DNA of 64,000 nt from Phallusia mammillata. Taxonomy: Eukaryota > Chordata > Ascidiacea > Phlebobranchia > Ascidiidae. This document shows positions 14,401 to 27,600 of this stretch, in pieces. A program made the position numbers and the translations under genes. Numbering within the stretch: the stretch's first letter is position 1; every line of letters begins with the position of its first letter. Where the stretch lies: positions 19,968-83,967 of the forward strand of contig QLIY01000724.1 in assembly GCA_003260075.1 (NCBI GenBank). Direction: 5' to 3'. The notes below the pieces were generated by a model that made no database searches, had not been told where the DNA came from, and worked only from the letters and a program-made list of their open reading frames with translations.

Positions 14401-17400
14401 TTGAATTTCGTACGTTTAGACTACTATAAAAAACGACAAAAAACATCTTATAAAAATAAAGTCAATATTTTCTGCTCGTTCATGCCGTTGTGTGATGCAA
14501 ATGACCCGAAATGACTTCTACGGAAACTCAAGCGATTTCGTGATCTGCGGTTTCAAATACGCGTACAATTAGGGTCTAAATTACCTGGCATTGTAAACAA
14601 AAACAGCACTCAAAATTGCCCTTAGCTCTTATAGTGTTTATCAGAGCAAACCGGGTAAATATGAAGAAGCTTCACTGCTCAAGGAGCGTAGAGACTTGGG
14701 TCGAACAAGGTCAAAACATCAAGGATTTTGTTTTGCTGTCTGCTAAATTTAAAGCACGTTTTGTGCATCACATTAACGCTATTGTTTGCTCCTGTACAGT
14801 GCGTTGAAACCACGGATACGTGATGAGATGTGAGACGGTTTCTCTATCTGGTAAAGGATAAGTCTTGTTTACGCCTTCGATTTCGTGTCCCACGCATTTT
14901 TCCCGACTTGTAATCCCTGTAAGACCTGACATAAACAATTGCAAATCCGCAATCAAGGCGGTAAAAGGTTTGTATACTTTTTTGCTGAACAACGTCTAAA
15001 CCGGAATAATCACATGGGTCCCACTGACTTGATGTTAATTTGAACAAGTTACATTGACATTCGATTTTATGGTAATATTGCAAGGCCGGTTTGTATGTCA
15101 GGTGTAATCCCTAGAGTTTTAAATCTTAGTTGTTTTAAACGCTTTGTATGTAGTAAATTTACCAATGCATCTAAGTTTGACTCCAATTATAGGCCAGCAG
15201 AAATTTCCTTTTTATCCTGCGGTGGGTCTTTCGTGTAAAGGTGCTACTAAGATTGCGTGCGACGCCACAGCATAAAGACTTTAGGCATGGATCCCAGTGT
15301 GCAAGCGCCGTGAAACAATATGGTCGGTAGCAGGCACGAAAACATGTAATACGATTATTCGCGGTGGCCCCATTCTCCTCAAATCCTACTCGGCCGAATC
15401 GCGTGCTCAAGACCCGCAACAGCACCATATTGTGTTCTATGGTCAAAGTCTGTTGGGGAAAGGGCAATTAACGCCGATGAGATACTGATAGAATCTTGAG
15501 TTGTAAGGGTTAAGTCATACCAGGAAGGTTTCTAATTCGAGTGTCAAAAAACCGCTAAACCGGGTCTTCGACGTTAATCCGGCGTCCTTAACCTTTTTGT
15601 ATTGGCGATGTGTTGAACGTGAACAGTTGCTGGTAAGAATAAAAGCACTATCTTGTTTTACGGTATGGGTTACACCTGACCCTTGACACGTTACCCAAAC
15701 CAGGTGGCATGTTTACTGAAACTGACAGATGCTGTTGCGCTTCAAAACAATACACAGGAAAACTTCTTGGGAGTTATATATTCTACACCTCGAAGAAACA
15801 ATAAAGCCCAACATTATGCAAAAACTTGAACAACTCCTGCCACTATCTAGGGATTTTCTATGCGGATCCTATACATCAAAATATTAATATGCAAATTGAA
15901 TAGTTTTCCGGTATGAAATTATTGAGCGTTCTATTCCTCACGTACATAAGCGGTTTTTCCAAAGCTTACACAAGATTACAATTTTCGTATAAACCGGCCG
16001 ATTAATTTTTACCAATGTTATTGTACCAATCCAATAAATGTCCAAAGTCCAAGGTTTAGTTAGCGCCCGTTTAAATGTCAACTGCGGCTCTACATTAAGA
16101 TAAGGTGTTCCTGCGGTGTGATACACAACCGATCATGAACCACCTGCGCAAGTTCATCATGCAGCGGATTTGTCTCTCCTGTAAAACTTTATCCTATCAA
16201 CTGCATAAAGTCCATTTCGTTCCGCCGTGAAACCGTTCACGAAGCCTCGACATTCCACCTTACTCTATCATCCGCGTTATATCAAGGCATCTCATTGTAT
16301 ACGTGCCCTGCCCACCAGTCAACAAGATGGTTTGGGTAATGAGTCAAAGTACTTTGTGTTTACCCGCTATTGTGTTGAATGCAATTAAATCGTGTTTCTT
16401 GTCTTAATAAATAAAATACTAATTATTGGGCGGTTAGCCTTGCGCAAACCTAAAATGACTTTGTGCACAACAATAAAATATATTTTTGATACTTTGTGTT
16501 TCAGCTTACCACAAAAACAGTTGACCAGTTTTTATCTTCAAAAAGTGTCACAATTATGTAACGTGGTAACATGAGTTGTTGTGAAACTCACATAAACAAG
16601 AAATACCACATTTGTCCACTACTTAAACCTATAGCTGTATTCTGTGGGATGTTGGTGCGATAATTAATTGGCGTTGCAAAACCTTTGAGGAAACACCATC
16701 AATAAGGATCTGAAAGCCGAACGTGCCAATGTAAAGTTCAATTTTTCACCCCAGTAAATTCGGGAGCCAAAGGGCGAAGCTCCAGCACTGTTTATTTGTT
16801 TCACGTCTTTGGATGTGTTAAATACAAAGGCCCAAAATAGCTGAAATATTTACTGGCGTTTTTTCAGTACTTGCTACATACTCTGAAGCTTTTATTAGCT
16901 AAATGATCTTCTTCAATCTGAACACTTTGGTTTCATAACGATATCCATGCGGTTAAGTGCAAATTACGTGACAAATTCTTGTACAAATCCCCAATTTTAC
17001 CCATCTGTTATAATGTTCTTTATAACAAAGTAAACTAAAGCAGAATCTTCAGGAAACCCAAAAAGTCTGCTCCTAAAACCGAAATATGAAAGTGCAAAGG
17101 TCCAAGTTATGTTCTCGTAAAACACAATATAGATGTGTTTGACTTCGTTTCGGATTGAAGTCAAAAACCTACACGAAGAAGGGAATCTACTTAAACGAGG
17201 TAAAAGCCCAAAAAATCTTGTAACGGATTCTAATCAGTGTTTACAAGGCACATTTGAACACCTGTTTTGACACCACACGTTTAGAGAAGCACTATTTATA
17301 AGTGTTGTCGGGCGTTAATCGTTCCGGGCCCGACGTTGCGGAATGCGCTAAACTAAGACGTGAAACAAACACCGGCTCATGCAAGTATATATTTGAGGTT

Positions 17401-20400
17401 AGACAATGTACACTTACACAGTTTGGAGCTGGCGAAATCCCGAGAAAGTCTTGGCTTCAATTCTCCGCAGAAGGTCGTCGTAAGAGATTGTGCTAAAAAG
17501 ACATAAAAACGGAAGTGAGTGACCGGATTTTCTGAGAAGTTACAGCCTGTTTTAGATGTTGCAAACGGGATGACCATTTATCACAGAGTATTTGCGGTGG
17601 CGATTTGTGTGTCTTACTACGGGATCGGGAGGAATCGAATTATCCGCGCGGGCGCTGGGCAAAACCGCTGCGGTGGGTTTCATGGGCTGTTACTGGCGAC
17701 TTTCTAATAAAACGTGACTGGCTAAATACGAGCGAACTTGCAGCGACAACAAACAATTCCGCGACGATGCGACCGGCCGTAAAACAAAAAAGCCACAACT
17801 CGAAAAACAAAGAGCTCCAGGCGAGAATTAAAATGCGAGAGTGGGTGTGTTGTGATCCAGATTACAGGCGATTTCCGTCAAATACGACGTCGCCGTATGC
17901 ATCTGCGAGATAGATCATTCACTGCTGTGCTGTCAGGCTACACCCGCCAACACAACGGCCACATATACCTTGTGCTCGCAGACAAATAACGCGCATGCAA
18001 GAGCAAGTGCTTTGATCCTATTAAGTCTGTAAACTTCGCAAAGACAAGTGCACACAAGATTAGGTTTCTGTTAAGCTTGTGCTGGCATCTCGAGCCGCCT
18101 TGTTTGCGCTTAATGAATGCCACAGGTGCATGGAACGGACTTGGAACCTAAAATCGGCACGTTTCGGGTGATTTTTGGAGGTCGGTTGACCAAACATGAG
18201 GAAAACGATTTTAGATTTCCACGAAACCTGCCATAATTGTCGGTGATTGAGTTGTGTTATCAGCCTGATTCTGAGCCGCGACGTCGCTTAAAATCGCAGC
18301 GACAAAGTGTGGAAATGGCAACGTGTTCACTCTGTACCTTGCGCTAATAACCAGGTAACGGCGATTTAATTTGACTTGTAACGAGAGGTGGGTATAATAT
18401 TGCGAGTTACAAGACATAACAATTTGCTGTGGTTAGTGATGAGAATTACATCATTATCGCTTGCTCGGTGAATGCACGTGCGCATCGGACAAGACCCCCA
18501 TTAACCCCTCTTCCGCGCTAGGACAATTATACGAGTCTTTGATAAAGCAAATCATTTCCAAGTAAGTCTTTGATCAAGGTGTTTCAAAGTATAAGACATA
18601 TCAAAAACATTCATGCGCTTTTAATGTTATTATTAGCTTCAGCATGGGTCAATGGCGCTTTTTATTAATAATATTTTTTTTTTAAATTTAAGACAACAAT
18701 GTTTCAACTTGGCTTAACTAACTGAGAAAAAGAATTAGTTTCAAAATTTGAGTGTTCAACGCGAATGCTTGAAGTCTTTAAACTTCTTGGTTTTTGCCCT
18801 TTTTTTCTACACTTTGGAGATGCTTTATGTAACACACATGCAATTTAATTCCCCACTTGAAACGATCTTCTTTAAATTTATTTTTCCAACTACGCCCTAA
18901 ATGTTATCTCCAACCGGTAAAGAATGATCCCGCGATTAAAAAAGTTACAAGCGTTTAAACTTTGCGCCCTTATAGAATTAATGCTGACTATGGTATTTAC
19001 GGGGTTTTATTGCCAATCTCCGTTTAACTTCACAAGGGCGTCTACATAGACCTGCTTCAACGTTGGCATAAGGGACGGACATACACGATCTAATTTTAGG
19101 GTCACCAGGGGGGGGGGGTATCGCTTGCTCGTTGGCATAAGGGACGGACATACACGATCTAATTTTAGGGTCACCAGAGATGAAATGTTATCGAAGATGA
19201 TAAACTGATGGATACGTAGGCATGACGATGAAAAATATTTGCTCGAATTGCGATAAGAAGATTTTACGACAATACGTCAGATATCTTGGTTTAAGGGTCC
19301 GGAATTCCGGCGACTAAATGTCTTATCGAGCTAAGTCTTGGCGATACGTACTTTAATCTGATTGGACAAGGGTACCAGGGGGGGGGGGAGGCGACTAAAT
19401 GTCTTATCGAACTAAGTCTTGGCGATACGTACTTTAATCTGATTGGACAAGGGTACCAGATTGCAAAACGTAACTGTTGATGTATTTGTGTGAACGTTAG
19501 ACTCTTATAACTTGATTTTGGCATATTTTTTTACTATTAAGCTAAATTTTAATGTATGAGCCAAATTCTGAAAGCGACAATAAATATGCCACATTCGTTT
19601 AACATTTTTATCTCCTGTATGAAATTGTTTCAAACAAAAGCAAAGTTTGTGCCATATAGAGGAGAATATTCTTTCGGTTTACCTTTTTGGTGTTACGCTG
19701 CGAAAAGGGGCTTTGAATTAATTTATTCAACAACCTTCAATATGCGATCGATTAAATACGAAAACCCTCTTAAAGTTTCTGAATATAACAAGGTTGCATA
19801 CAAAACGAGCTAAACGACTTATGCAGTCACGGTAGAAACCCATATGAGCGAAAGACAATCCTGAGGGAATTGTCCCTTTTCGCTTGTCACTTCAATTTAC
19901 GCAACTTACTAACCGCTGTATAAATTATCAAGTTGTATTCAAACAATATTGTCTTGTTGTGTTTTACACTTAAAAATCTGACGGTATGATTGGTAATTAT
20001 TAAAGCTGTTTTATTAGTTTTATTGTTGTCAGCGAGTTTCCAGCAACTGTTGGCTACGACGGATATCCATATTCGATAAACAGGGCAAGTTAAGTTATTA
20101 TTCGATCTGTCGAATGTGCCAAAAACTACTTCATATATCTTGATTTTAAAAGACGTTTAAAGCAAATGTTTCAATGAACAAAAATGAAGGGAAATATATT
20201 TTTTGGAAAGGTGAACGGTTTCAATGTGCCCTTTGACCTATAGAGACTTGGAAAAACAAAGTGTACGTGCACGCTAGCACACATCAAACAAAACAACTAC
20301 CAACACACGCAGGAGGAAGTGTTCGAAATTAAAAAGGCCGCAATATTACCAGGGTGACAAGCGTTGTAAGGTTAACCACTTTTGTTGACCCCGTAACACG

Positions 20401-20764
20401 ATCAGAAGTTAACTTGTTTTTGAATGGGAGGATTTTTAATCAGGCGGAGAAAAAGCCAACGTTTCAACCAAAATTGTATTTAGTTTCACCAACAACTGGG
20501 AGTACACCAAGGTTTTAAAGATTATTAGCTTGGGAAACAGCTGAAAAGATTAGAAGTCACTGGCAAGTAGATCCATATGCACAACTATAATAATTGTTGC
20601 TCTGATGAAAGTAATAATTCAAGGGCCCTAACACGACTGGTCGCAATAATTGAACGGCAAACAAAGGCTTTTGACAACCTTTTAAACAGGCTGTGTAACC
20701 TTTGCATGTGACCCAGTCCTTGCTTATCTTGGTTTATTTGGTAGCAATTCATGGCGCCTAGTCA

Positions 20765-20805
<41 letters not shown>

Positions 20806-23800
20806 TTTGGTAGCAATTCATGGCGCCTAGTCAGAAATATGCAACTATTGATTTCATCGAAGGTCTAGCTCATTGGGAAGTAATATTTCCAAGTACCAAG
20901 ATTGCAAAACACTTACAAGTCAAGAAGTGGGGAAAATTGCGTCCGATTCAATGAAGTTTCTCTGAGGACTTCAATCGTTGTGTACTCCAACGCCCTGCAA
21001 AGAACATATTTTTTTCTTATTATTATCAAGCTAACTGACAACGGTGTAGTATTCTAAATTAGGTGTGAATCTATAATTTGCCTTTGTGGATATCCAGGTC
21101 AAATTTTTGCACGAAGGAAAAGTCGGGTGTATATGCTGTAATAACAACTACAGATTAGCGGGTTAATTCTTGGAAAATGTCGACTGCATTTGAACAAACT
21201 ATACATGTAAGACCAACTGATTATTCTTTTGAATATGTCAAAATATCCAATCTGTTTGAGTTGAGCTTTGTTTAAATTTTCTGTTTAAATTGAGTGATGC
21301 CTAAATGTATTTGTTTGAGATTTACAAAGCATATGGTTTACGTTTACTTAATACCTTTGTGCGTTTTTTTTTTTAAATTGTTTACGTAATTGCTAAATAT
21401 TTATGACCTTACGTTTTCTGTTGCGACAACCAAGGGAGTTTTAACACATGATTATATTTTATTCTATGCTCTAAATTTAGACTTGAATCCACTTTGAGGC
21501 GACAAGAGAGCATGCAAAAGGATCAAACACTAATAGCTTTCTACCACAAACTCTTTATGATTGATAGGAGATCAATGACAACGTGTTGTAATTTCAATAA
21601 TTTATAACTCCTGGCTAAAGCCAAATACTGATGTATTTGAATCCAAAGTTTATCCAAAGTCCAAAGTCCTAAATCCAAAGCATGTTTAAGTATATTAATT
21701 GGAAATAACCAAGAATAGTAAGCAATTTAAAATATGCAGAAGGGCTTAGAACCCCAAAGCATGAATGATCCAAAGCCTTCTGCAAACAGCCTGACATGTT
21801 TTAATTAAAACCAAGCTAAGGTGCCAAATCTGCGTGATTTGCCAGCCATAAGACTCAGAACCGCTCGTCTTGTTAGGTTAAAACCGAATTTCACGGCGGA
21901 TTTTTGTCAGACCAAAGCGCATTACACACCGCTGTAGACTGTAGAGCGCACGTACTACACCATTAGGTTTATCTGATCTGTAAACAAGCGAATTAGAAGC
22001 AAGTGTAATAAATTGTACCGGCTTAAGCTGAAATTCCACTAGACAACCAAAAGATGCTACTTATTCCTTGAAGTCCAACACAGCTTATATAGTGGTTAGA
22101 TAAATAAACTCGCATACTTCGTTTCGCGTTTTAATGCCACTTTGAAAAATAGCAATTTAAATTCTAATTTTACAATTCAAATTCAATATTTACTTTAAAA
22201 TTCGGAGCCAATCCGTAGCGTCCTAAAACAGATTAAGCGCAATGTGAATTTTGGAATATCCGCGCCTTGCTTATTTTAAAAGTTGTAAAAAATGGACTTA
22301 ATAACTTAGATGAAATTGACATGTTTTATAAGTTAAAAAAATTTGCGCCTTAATTTTTTAAAATTGTGAAAAATATTTTCAAAATTTTCGATGTTTGTTA
22401 AACCAAGCTCGCAGCATCTTAAGGTTAAGTGTCAAGTTCATGGGTCAATAAGGTTTACCAAATCGCGTTAGTTTGCCTACAAACATTTTGTTCGCAGCGT
22501 TATACGAAACACGCTTTTGTGGCAAGGAGTAGCTGTGAAAAATGTCAAGCCTTTTCTCCGGAGGATGGTTTTAGCACCTTTTACATGTTTCACCGATTAT
22601 CTCCGCAACAGACAAAGAAGCATCTTTAGTAAATGGAAGTTAAACTCTTAATTCTCCGTACCACTTTGTGTTTGTTTTAGGAACCTTGTCGAATTCGCTA
22701 CGGACACGCAGATTTTCGACAACGACAAATTAAAAATTGCAAATTATTTATTTTCCGTATATTTTACACGCTTTGGGAGAATTATTCCTTGGTTGGTATT
22801 AAAAAAGAAGCAAGTTTGTGTTTAGGTTTGTGGACATATGCACCGAAGGAGAAAAGTTACTTGGCACCAGCAAAGTAAAAATCAAATTATATTCCATTTT
22901 GCTAAGCGATTTTATCACAAGGGTTTAGCCAAGGCGCCGGTGTCCTTTATGCATGAATACTCAGGCATGTGCACACACAAGTGCCTGCTTGGTATCTACC
23001 GGGCAGCAAAACTCTGACCGGCACACAGCGAGCTACGATAGTTTTATTATGTGGCATGAAACTAAACCTGAAATAAAAATAGATTTTAGGCAGAGTATCA
23101 AACACAATAAATCGTTTTGTTCTGTTCCTATACCAAACCGAAAGTGTGCGTGTAGCTACCAATTCTTGCGTTAGGCACGTCTGTTTTCATGAACGCCAAA
23201 CGCTTATCTTTCACAGCAGTTGAAATTGGACTCCCAATGTGTGATTTTTCGTATTAGGGAGTTAACGAAAGGATTGCAACAAAGCGCCACAGGTTTTAAA
23301 AATAGTTTCGTGGTGGCTTTGGCCTCGGATCAAATTGCAGTAAGCCTATAGCGCCGAGCGAAACGGTTGCAAGCCACAATTTGACTGACAGCGTCCTGTG
23401 GGGTTGGTGGCATGAATTGGCGGCATTATAGGAAAGAACCGCACGTTTGGTTAGGTTTACATGGAGGATTACATGGCGTTGGCAATAGTTGAAAAACGTT
23501 TTTGCTTAAGGTAATGACGTCTTCTTTCGTGAAACTGAAGTTGGCAGCTTATTTTCAGTTTATAACTTTTCATAACAGTCTTATAATAACAAAGCGATAA
23601 TCGTAATTGACGTGTCGAAACTCTAGCAAAATTATATGAAACGTAAATCGATGAAGGGGGGGGGGCAACTGACGTGTCGAAACTCTAGCAAAATTATATG
23701 AAACGTAAATCGATGAAAACTCGCAGTTATGGCATGTTTCTGAAGCTCACTGGAAACGTATGTACTTTGGCAGTCCTAAGATCGATTAGTTTGCATATTC

Positions 23801-24649
23801 ACAATCATGAGAAAAAACAATGCCATGGATATATTTTGGTACTTACAGTTGGACAATGCTAATTGGAAAGTTCTTCGGCAAGGAATCAAGTTTTGTGCAC
23901 TTTACGTTGATATGTTCATCTGAAAATGTGTTCATAAACTTTAGTAAGTGTTACGATACAGAAAAATACTCTGAGTGATTTTTTTCGTGGTTTCATAGTT
24001 TCCTATACGCAATAAATAAAGCATATCAACGATTTTCTTCAACCTTTTTAGCTATAGTGGCGATTTCTTAAATGCTACTCAATGGCGTTCCCTATCACAG
24101 TCGCTACTGCATTGGAAATTGTATTATGTGACAAAGCGATTAAAGTCGTTTACTCACTTGCGAGGCTTCCGGTTTTACAACAGCAGGTCTTAGGTAAATC
24201 GGGGCACAAACTTCGGCTTGCGTTGATTCCTGGACAAATCTAAAATAAATTGTTAACGTTAAAAATTTTGCGTAAAAAATCCAAGGTATGAAACAAGTAG
24301 ACATATAAATATAATATGTAGTGTTGTATCGTTTTTTTTTACATTTCCATTTTTGTCGTGAAAGAACATTTAAACAATTTATTTTTTTATCTTGGCTTGT
24401 GTTGTTATGTCATCCACACAGAAAAAAACAGTTTAACGTTTAGCTTTCTGCGCAGTTTGTAAAGCCCATCAAACGTGTGGCTTAAGATGTTAAATTTTGC
24501 GAGATGAAATGAATCATTTGTCTATTTTCGATTACTACACTGGCTTATAAAGCATTCTTTACCTGTGAAACGATTCGTGGTGATCCAGCATCTGTCGGAA
24601 AAATACAAAACAGAATTGCCGCCAGAACGAGCGTTATACTTCGATGCAT
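1732..24649 (-). CDS. Glycoprotein hormone receptor (type A LGR; FSHR/TSHR/LHCGR family), 16 exons
   Basis: This is a plasma-membrane G-protein-coupled receptor; relatives bind cystine-knot glycoprotein hormones and usually signal through Gs and cAMP. Exons in transcript order: 24563-24649, 24158-24239, 23847-23919, 20917-20994, 17418-17492, 12747-12821, 10899-10976, 9738-9809, 9576-9650, 8487-8815, 7518-7647, 5072-5596, 4220-4395, 3594-3777, 2859-3095, 1732-2449. Every junction is GT-AG and phase-consistent, giving 997 codons plus stop. A signal peptide (about 1-21) is followed by a Cys-rich LRR cap, six to seven LRR exons of 72-78 bases that all end in phase 2, and a hinge with 'YPAHCCAL' (279-286; vertebrate YPSHCCAF). 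TM1 starts near 447 after 'VFNPCENLLG'. TM3 ends in ERW and TM7 carries NPFLY (750-754). Vertebrate relatives encode the membrane domain in one exon; here introns split it into four. The ligand is unknown. Exon 4 is the least typical LRR. Confidence 0.93.
4799..5027. repeat. Intronic direct duplication split by a 10-base G run
   Basis: Diverged copies at 4799-4912 and 4924-5027 flank a G run at 4913-4922, in the intron after LGR exon 12. The copies differ mostly in A-rich tracts. This is the recurring copy-homopolymer-copy signature. Confidence 0.75.
5072..5596 (-). CDS. LGR exon 12: extracellular junction, TM1 to end of TM3
   Basis: The exon encodes about 175 residues. It begins with a linker containing KMCYRDKNGT, then 'KCSPQPDVFNPCE', which closely matches the conserved pre-TM1 motif of FSHR/TSHR. 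TM1, TM2 ('LNLAFADLCMGIY') and TM3 ('SVYTLGVISLERW') follow. The donor interrupts the Trp codon of ERW, and the next exon continues with YAIRYAIQLDKR, the second intracellular loop. Confidence 0.95.
7234..7263 (+). repeat. Partial copy of the palindromic element found at 9851-9986
   Basis: The string 'gccagaagagctct' followed by 'ttataaactt' repeats the outer end of the long hairpin at 9851-9986. It is a solo fragment, so the hairpin belongs to a dispersed repeat family. Confidence 0.5.
7518..8815 (-). CDS. LGR hinge exons (8487-8815 and 7518-7647)
   Basis: The larger exon holds the last LRR and the CC motif of the glycoprotein hormone receptor hinge, followed by an acidic stretch (ESEDKDEL-like, DADDTEIPEM). 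The 130-base exon encodes an acidic, Tyr-containing linker with 'FHDYSFTGEETND' and 'TDYAGTGD'. In vertebrate relatives the hinge carries a sulfated tyrosine needed for hormone binding. Whether these tyrosines are sulfated is inference. The separate linker exon makes this hinge longer than the vertebrate one. Confidence 0.85.
9851..9986. repeat. Long near-perfect palindrome (arms of about 60 bases)
   Basis: The left arm (about 9854-9914) and right arm (about 9925-9985) are reverse complements with few mismatches, joined by a loop of about 10 bases. The arms run from 'agtttatagagctcttctgg' inward to 'gacgtcctatac'. The element lies in an LGR intron. Each arm ends inward in 'gtcgaaacgtcgg', which resembles the 3' half of a hammerhead core (GAAA followed by a GUC site), but no intact CUGANGA box is seen. 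It may be a foldback MITE or an inverted pair of retroelement ends. Confidence 0.75.
12822..17417. other. Large LGR intron, nothing else recognised
   Basis: This 4.6 kb AT-rich intron lies between two LRR exons. Short open frames, including one near 14106-14324 and overlapping frames near 14768-15467, show no recognisable domain. No RNA gene or mobile element was identified by eye. Other LGR introns longer than 300 bases likewise yielded only the repeats listed separately. Confidence 0.5.
19061..19177. repeat. 47-base direct duplication split by an 11-base G run
   Basis: The segment from 'cgttggcataagggacgg' to 'gtcaccag' occurs at 19061-19108 and 19130-19177. A G run at 19108-19118 and a short diverged spacer lie between. 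Confidence 0.8.
19309..19459. repeat. 70-base direct duplication split by an 11-base G run
   Basis: Copies at 19309-19378 and 19390-19459 differ at one base (gag to gaa) and flank a G run at 19378-19388. This sits only about 200 bases from the previous example. Confidence 0.85.
20736..20834. repeat. 30-base direct duplication split by a 40-base G run
   Basis: The 30-base copies at 20736-20765 and 20805-20834 ('atttggtagcaattcatgg' to 'cctagtcag') are identical and flank a G run at 20765-20804, about 80 bases from LGR exon 4. Confidence 0.85.
23608..23717. repeat. 48-base direct duplication split by a 10-base G run
   Basis: Identical copies at 23608-23655 and 23670-23717 flank a G run at 23656-23665, near LGR exon 3. 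Confidence 0.85.
24563..24649 (-). CDS. LGR exon 1: start codon and signal peptide
   Basis: This exon encodes 29 residues beginning MHRSITLVLAAILFCIF, a short basic start followed by a hydrophobic core, as in a signal peptide. It ends in phase 0 at a GTAAAG donor. The next exon (24158-24239) opens with ICPG and supplies the clustered cysteines of the LRR N-terminal cap. The join gives an unbroken frame, which supports this ATG. Confidence 0.85.
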
Positions 24650-27600
24650 GATTGGTTTAACCGGCAAATGTTGGATGTTTTGGGGGTCGCGTTTTTGGCC
24701 TTTCAAGCAACAGAATCACCCATAACGTAACAAAACGTAAGTATGAACTTGATAATTAAATGTAATATTTATTAGCACCTGAAATAGCAGAAGACGAGTT
24801 GTAGTTTAGATATGGAAAAATCACCAAAACTGACTGCAAACGGTTCTAAACAATTTTTGTATTTTAAACATTATCGTTTTCTGTCTTTTGATCATAAAAA
24901 TCAAGATTCTAAAAAAAGGTTCCGAAAGACTTGCTCGCAGCCATTAGTACTCACTACTACTACCAATACTACATAAACTGTAAACAAACTTTGAAAGCCG
25001 ATACCCGCGTAACAAAAAAGTAAACTACTAAAGCGCATACAAACCACAATCTGTTATTAAGTCAAGTACCATTGAGTCTTTCTTCAAGCTACTGCTTATA
25101 CTAACCAAAATCTTACCACACACAAGCTACCTACGAACCATTCATTGATAGGGCGAAGATTAACCTAATCAGTTTTTGAGGTCATTGCAATGGTAAAAAG
25201 ATACTTTAGGTGTACCAGGCAAGCTTAGTTCATACAACTAACTAAAATGTCTGTCTGACTATTTCCAAGTTGATTTGGAATTGCCAATGCAACTTTCGAT
25301 ACTTTTTGACAACAGTCTATCTCTGTGTACTTAACTTATAAAAAATCGAACGATTCGCTATGTTAATATAGGGCAAGGTACACGTAAAGTCGGATACCGC
25401 TGTTCTGAACTGAATTCACAACCAGCACGTCCTATTTAAATCTACAAAGCGACGGCAAGACGAGAAAACGTTTCTTTGCCCCGATTCGACCCTGCTTGCC
25501 TCGTCGTAGCTGATGTGTCGCCAATTGCTCGACCATTAAAGCTGGCAAACCGGCAAGCCAGCGCGCCAGCCAACATGTAAGTCCTCTAAATTGATGTAAT
25601 AATTACCCTGGGCACCGCAACTACTGAACCTCGTCAACAACAGCTTGCGTATTGCATTCCAAACCGCAACCGTCATGCAGCTAATCAGAACATCAACGGA
25701 GCGCGTTCTTAGAAGCCAGTTGCCAATATCTGTAAANCTGGCAAACCGGCAAGCCAGCGCGCCAGCCAACATGTAAGTCCTCTAAATTGATGTAATAATT
25801 ACCCTGGGCACCGCAACTACTGAACCTCGTCAACAACAGCTTGCGTATTGCATTCCAAACCGCAACCGTCATGCAGCTAATCAGAACATCAACGGAGCGC
25901 GTTCTTAGAAGCCAGTTGCCAATATCTGTAAATTCATCTTAAGTTACGGGCAACTCAGGTGCGATGACTCCAGTCCATACAGCCTGTTTAATTGCTTTGC
26001 GGCCAAATAACCGTGTGCAGTTGAGAGGATCGTGTCTGAACTTTTTCCCGGCTAAAGAGTCGAGGAAAAAGGGAACAGTGGTGTTGCGTATATTGGCGGT
26101 CAGATTCTCTCGAATTTTCGAAAGCGCCTTGCAAACAAACAACACCAGGCTTACGAAGGCGCGCCATTTGGGAAATACCACAAGCATCGAATGCACTTTG
26201 TGCCAAACGAGTTATCGCCATAGCGCAATTAGTAGAAGACTTTGCCCTTATTTGAGGGTGTCGAAATTTGAAACTGTTTTTCCACAATCCGGTCCTTGCG
26301 GCTTGGGCAAAATATGTGAATGATAATGCAACCCAAGCGCACAGTTAAAAATATCTCTTTGCGGCGAAAGACCATGTAAAACTGCGCCCACAAACAGCGA
26401 CATTTTGAGTACCCGGTCCTTGCCGCAAATTCGCCACAAACGTCAGTGAAATGTCAATTTGAATGTTAAGAAAGCGTGATAGTCTCTACAAATGAATTTG
26501 GGTGACATGTGCTTCACTTTTTTGAGTGTGTAGTATCACCTATTGACTTATTTTACTGACATTTCCTTCTAGCCGTGACTAAAAATGTTAAAAAAAAAAA
26601 TTATTGCACTCTCCTCAACGTAATAACACTACATTTTGTAATGATCAATGTTTTCGCATTACAAGTGTCCATTAACCAAAACGTGAGGTTAGCATTGTCA
26701 ACTTGAGTTAAGTTATTTTAAATCTGGGCAAGTATAGGAAATTTTATGTTCAGTTGCGCATCTTTTGTGTGTTTAATTGTTTGTTGTTCCGCATCAACGT
26801 TGCCGCGAAAGGTGACTTTCTCATTACCACTTCGATCAGCGATCGGAATCTGTGCTCTTGACCTTACTGCAGCCCGTGTTTCCCAAATATCGAGGGTGAC
26901 ACTGAAGCACAGATACATGGACCACCTGCATGGTCATAGTAGCTAGGATGTTTGCAAAAATATGGGAATGTGACACGGCCCTTTAACACAATCACAAGGG
27001 CCAATACGTGATTTAAAGAACAAGCTTAATTTACAACGGTATTGGAAAAATCTTTGGAATTTTTTTTAAAACCATTTTTTAACTAAAATTTAACCTGAAA
27101 TCTACCATACTGTAATTTTGAAAACTGTGTGGTGGCCGTGACTTATTTATTTTAGTTTGTTTTAGACCTAATAAAGAGTAACTTATAATAAAATGTTACG
27201 TGCGTTAAGCGACTCACCCGCAAAGAGTTCCAAATTCATTTTTTTTATTTTCTGGTTTGACAAGTTTTGAATATTTTTATTGATCGGATGAAGCTGACGT
27301 TGCGACAGCGTAAAATTTCGAAAATACCAAACTTCAGGTTAAGTCACATTGAATCTGAAGACTTGCGACATAAACGCACACTTGACTAACTTATAATGCC
27401 AGATCAGTCCGAAATGACCCCATAAAGTAAAAATCATTAAAGGGTAGGGCGACGGAATTGATTTTATAGCTGAACTGAGTGTGACTTGTGATTTTTATCG
27501 GTATGTCGAGCCTCTCGGGATACTGCACATTGCTTTGACTGAAAATGTTCACTAATCCGGAAATGCCAAAACATCACACGCTTCCATGCTTAGCATTTTA

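Noticed and set aside
19061-19459. CRISPR-like or satellite array
   Set aside because: Only two-copy duplications around G runs are present, with no regular spacers, and the genome is animal.
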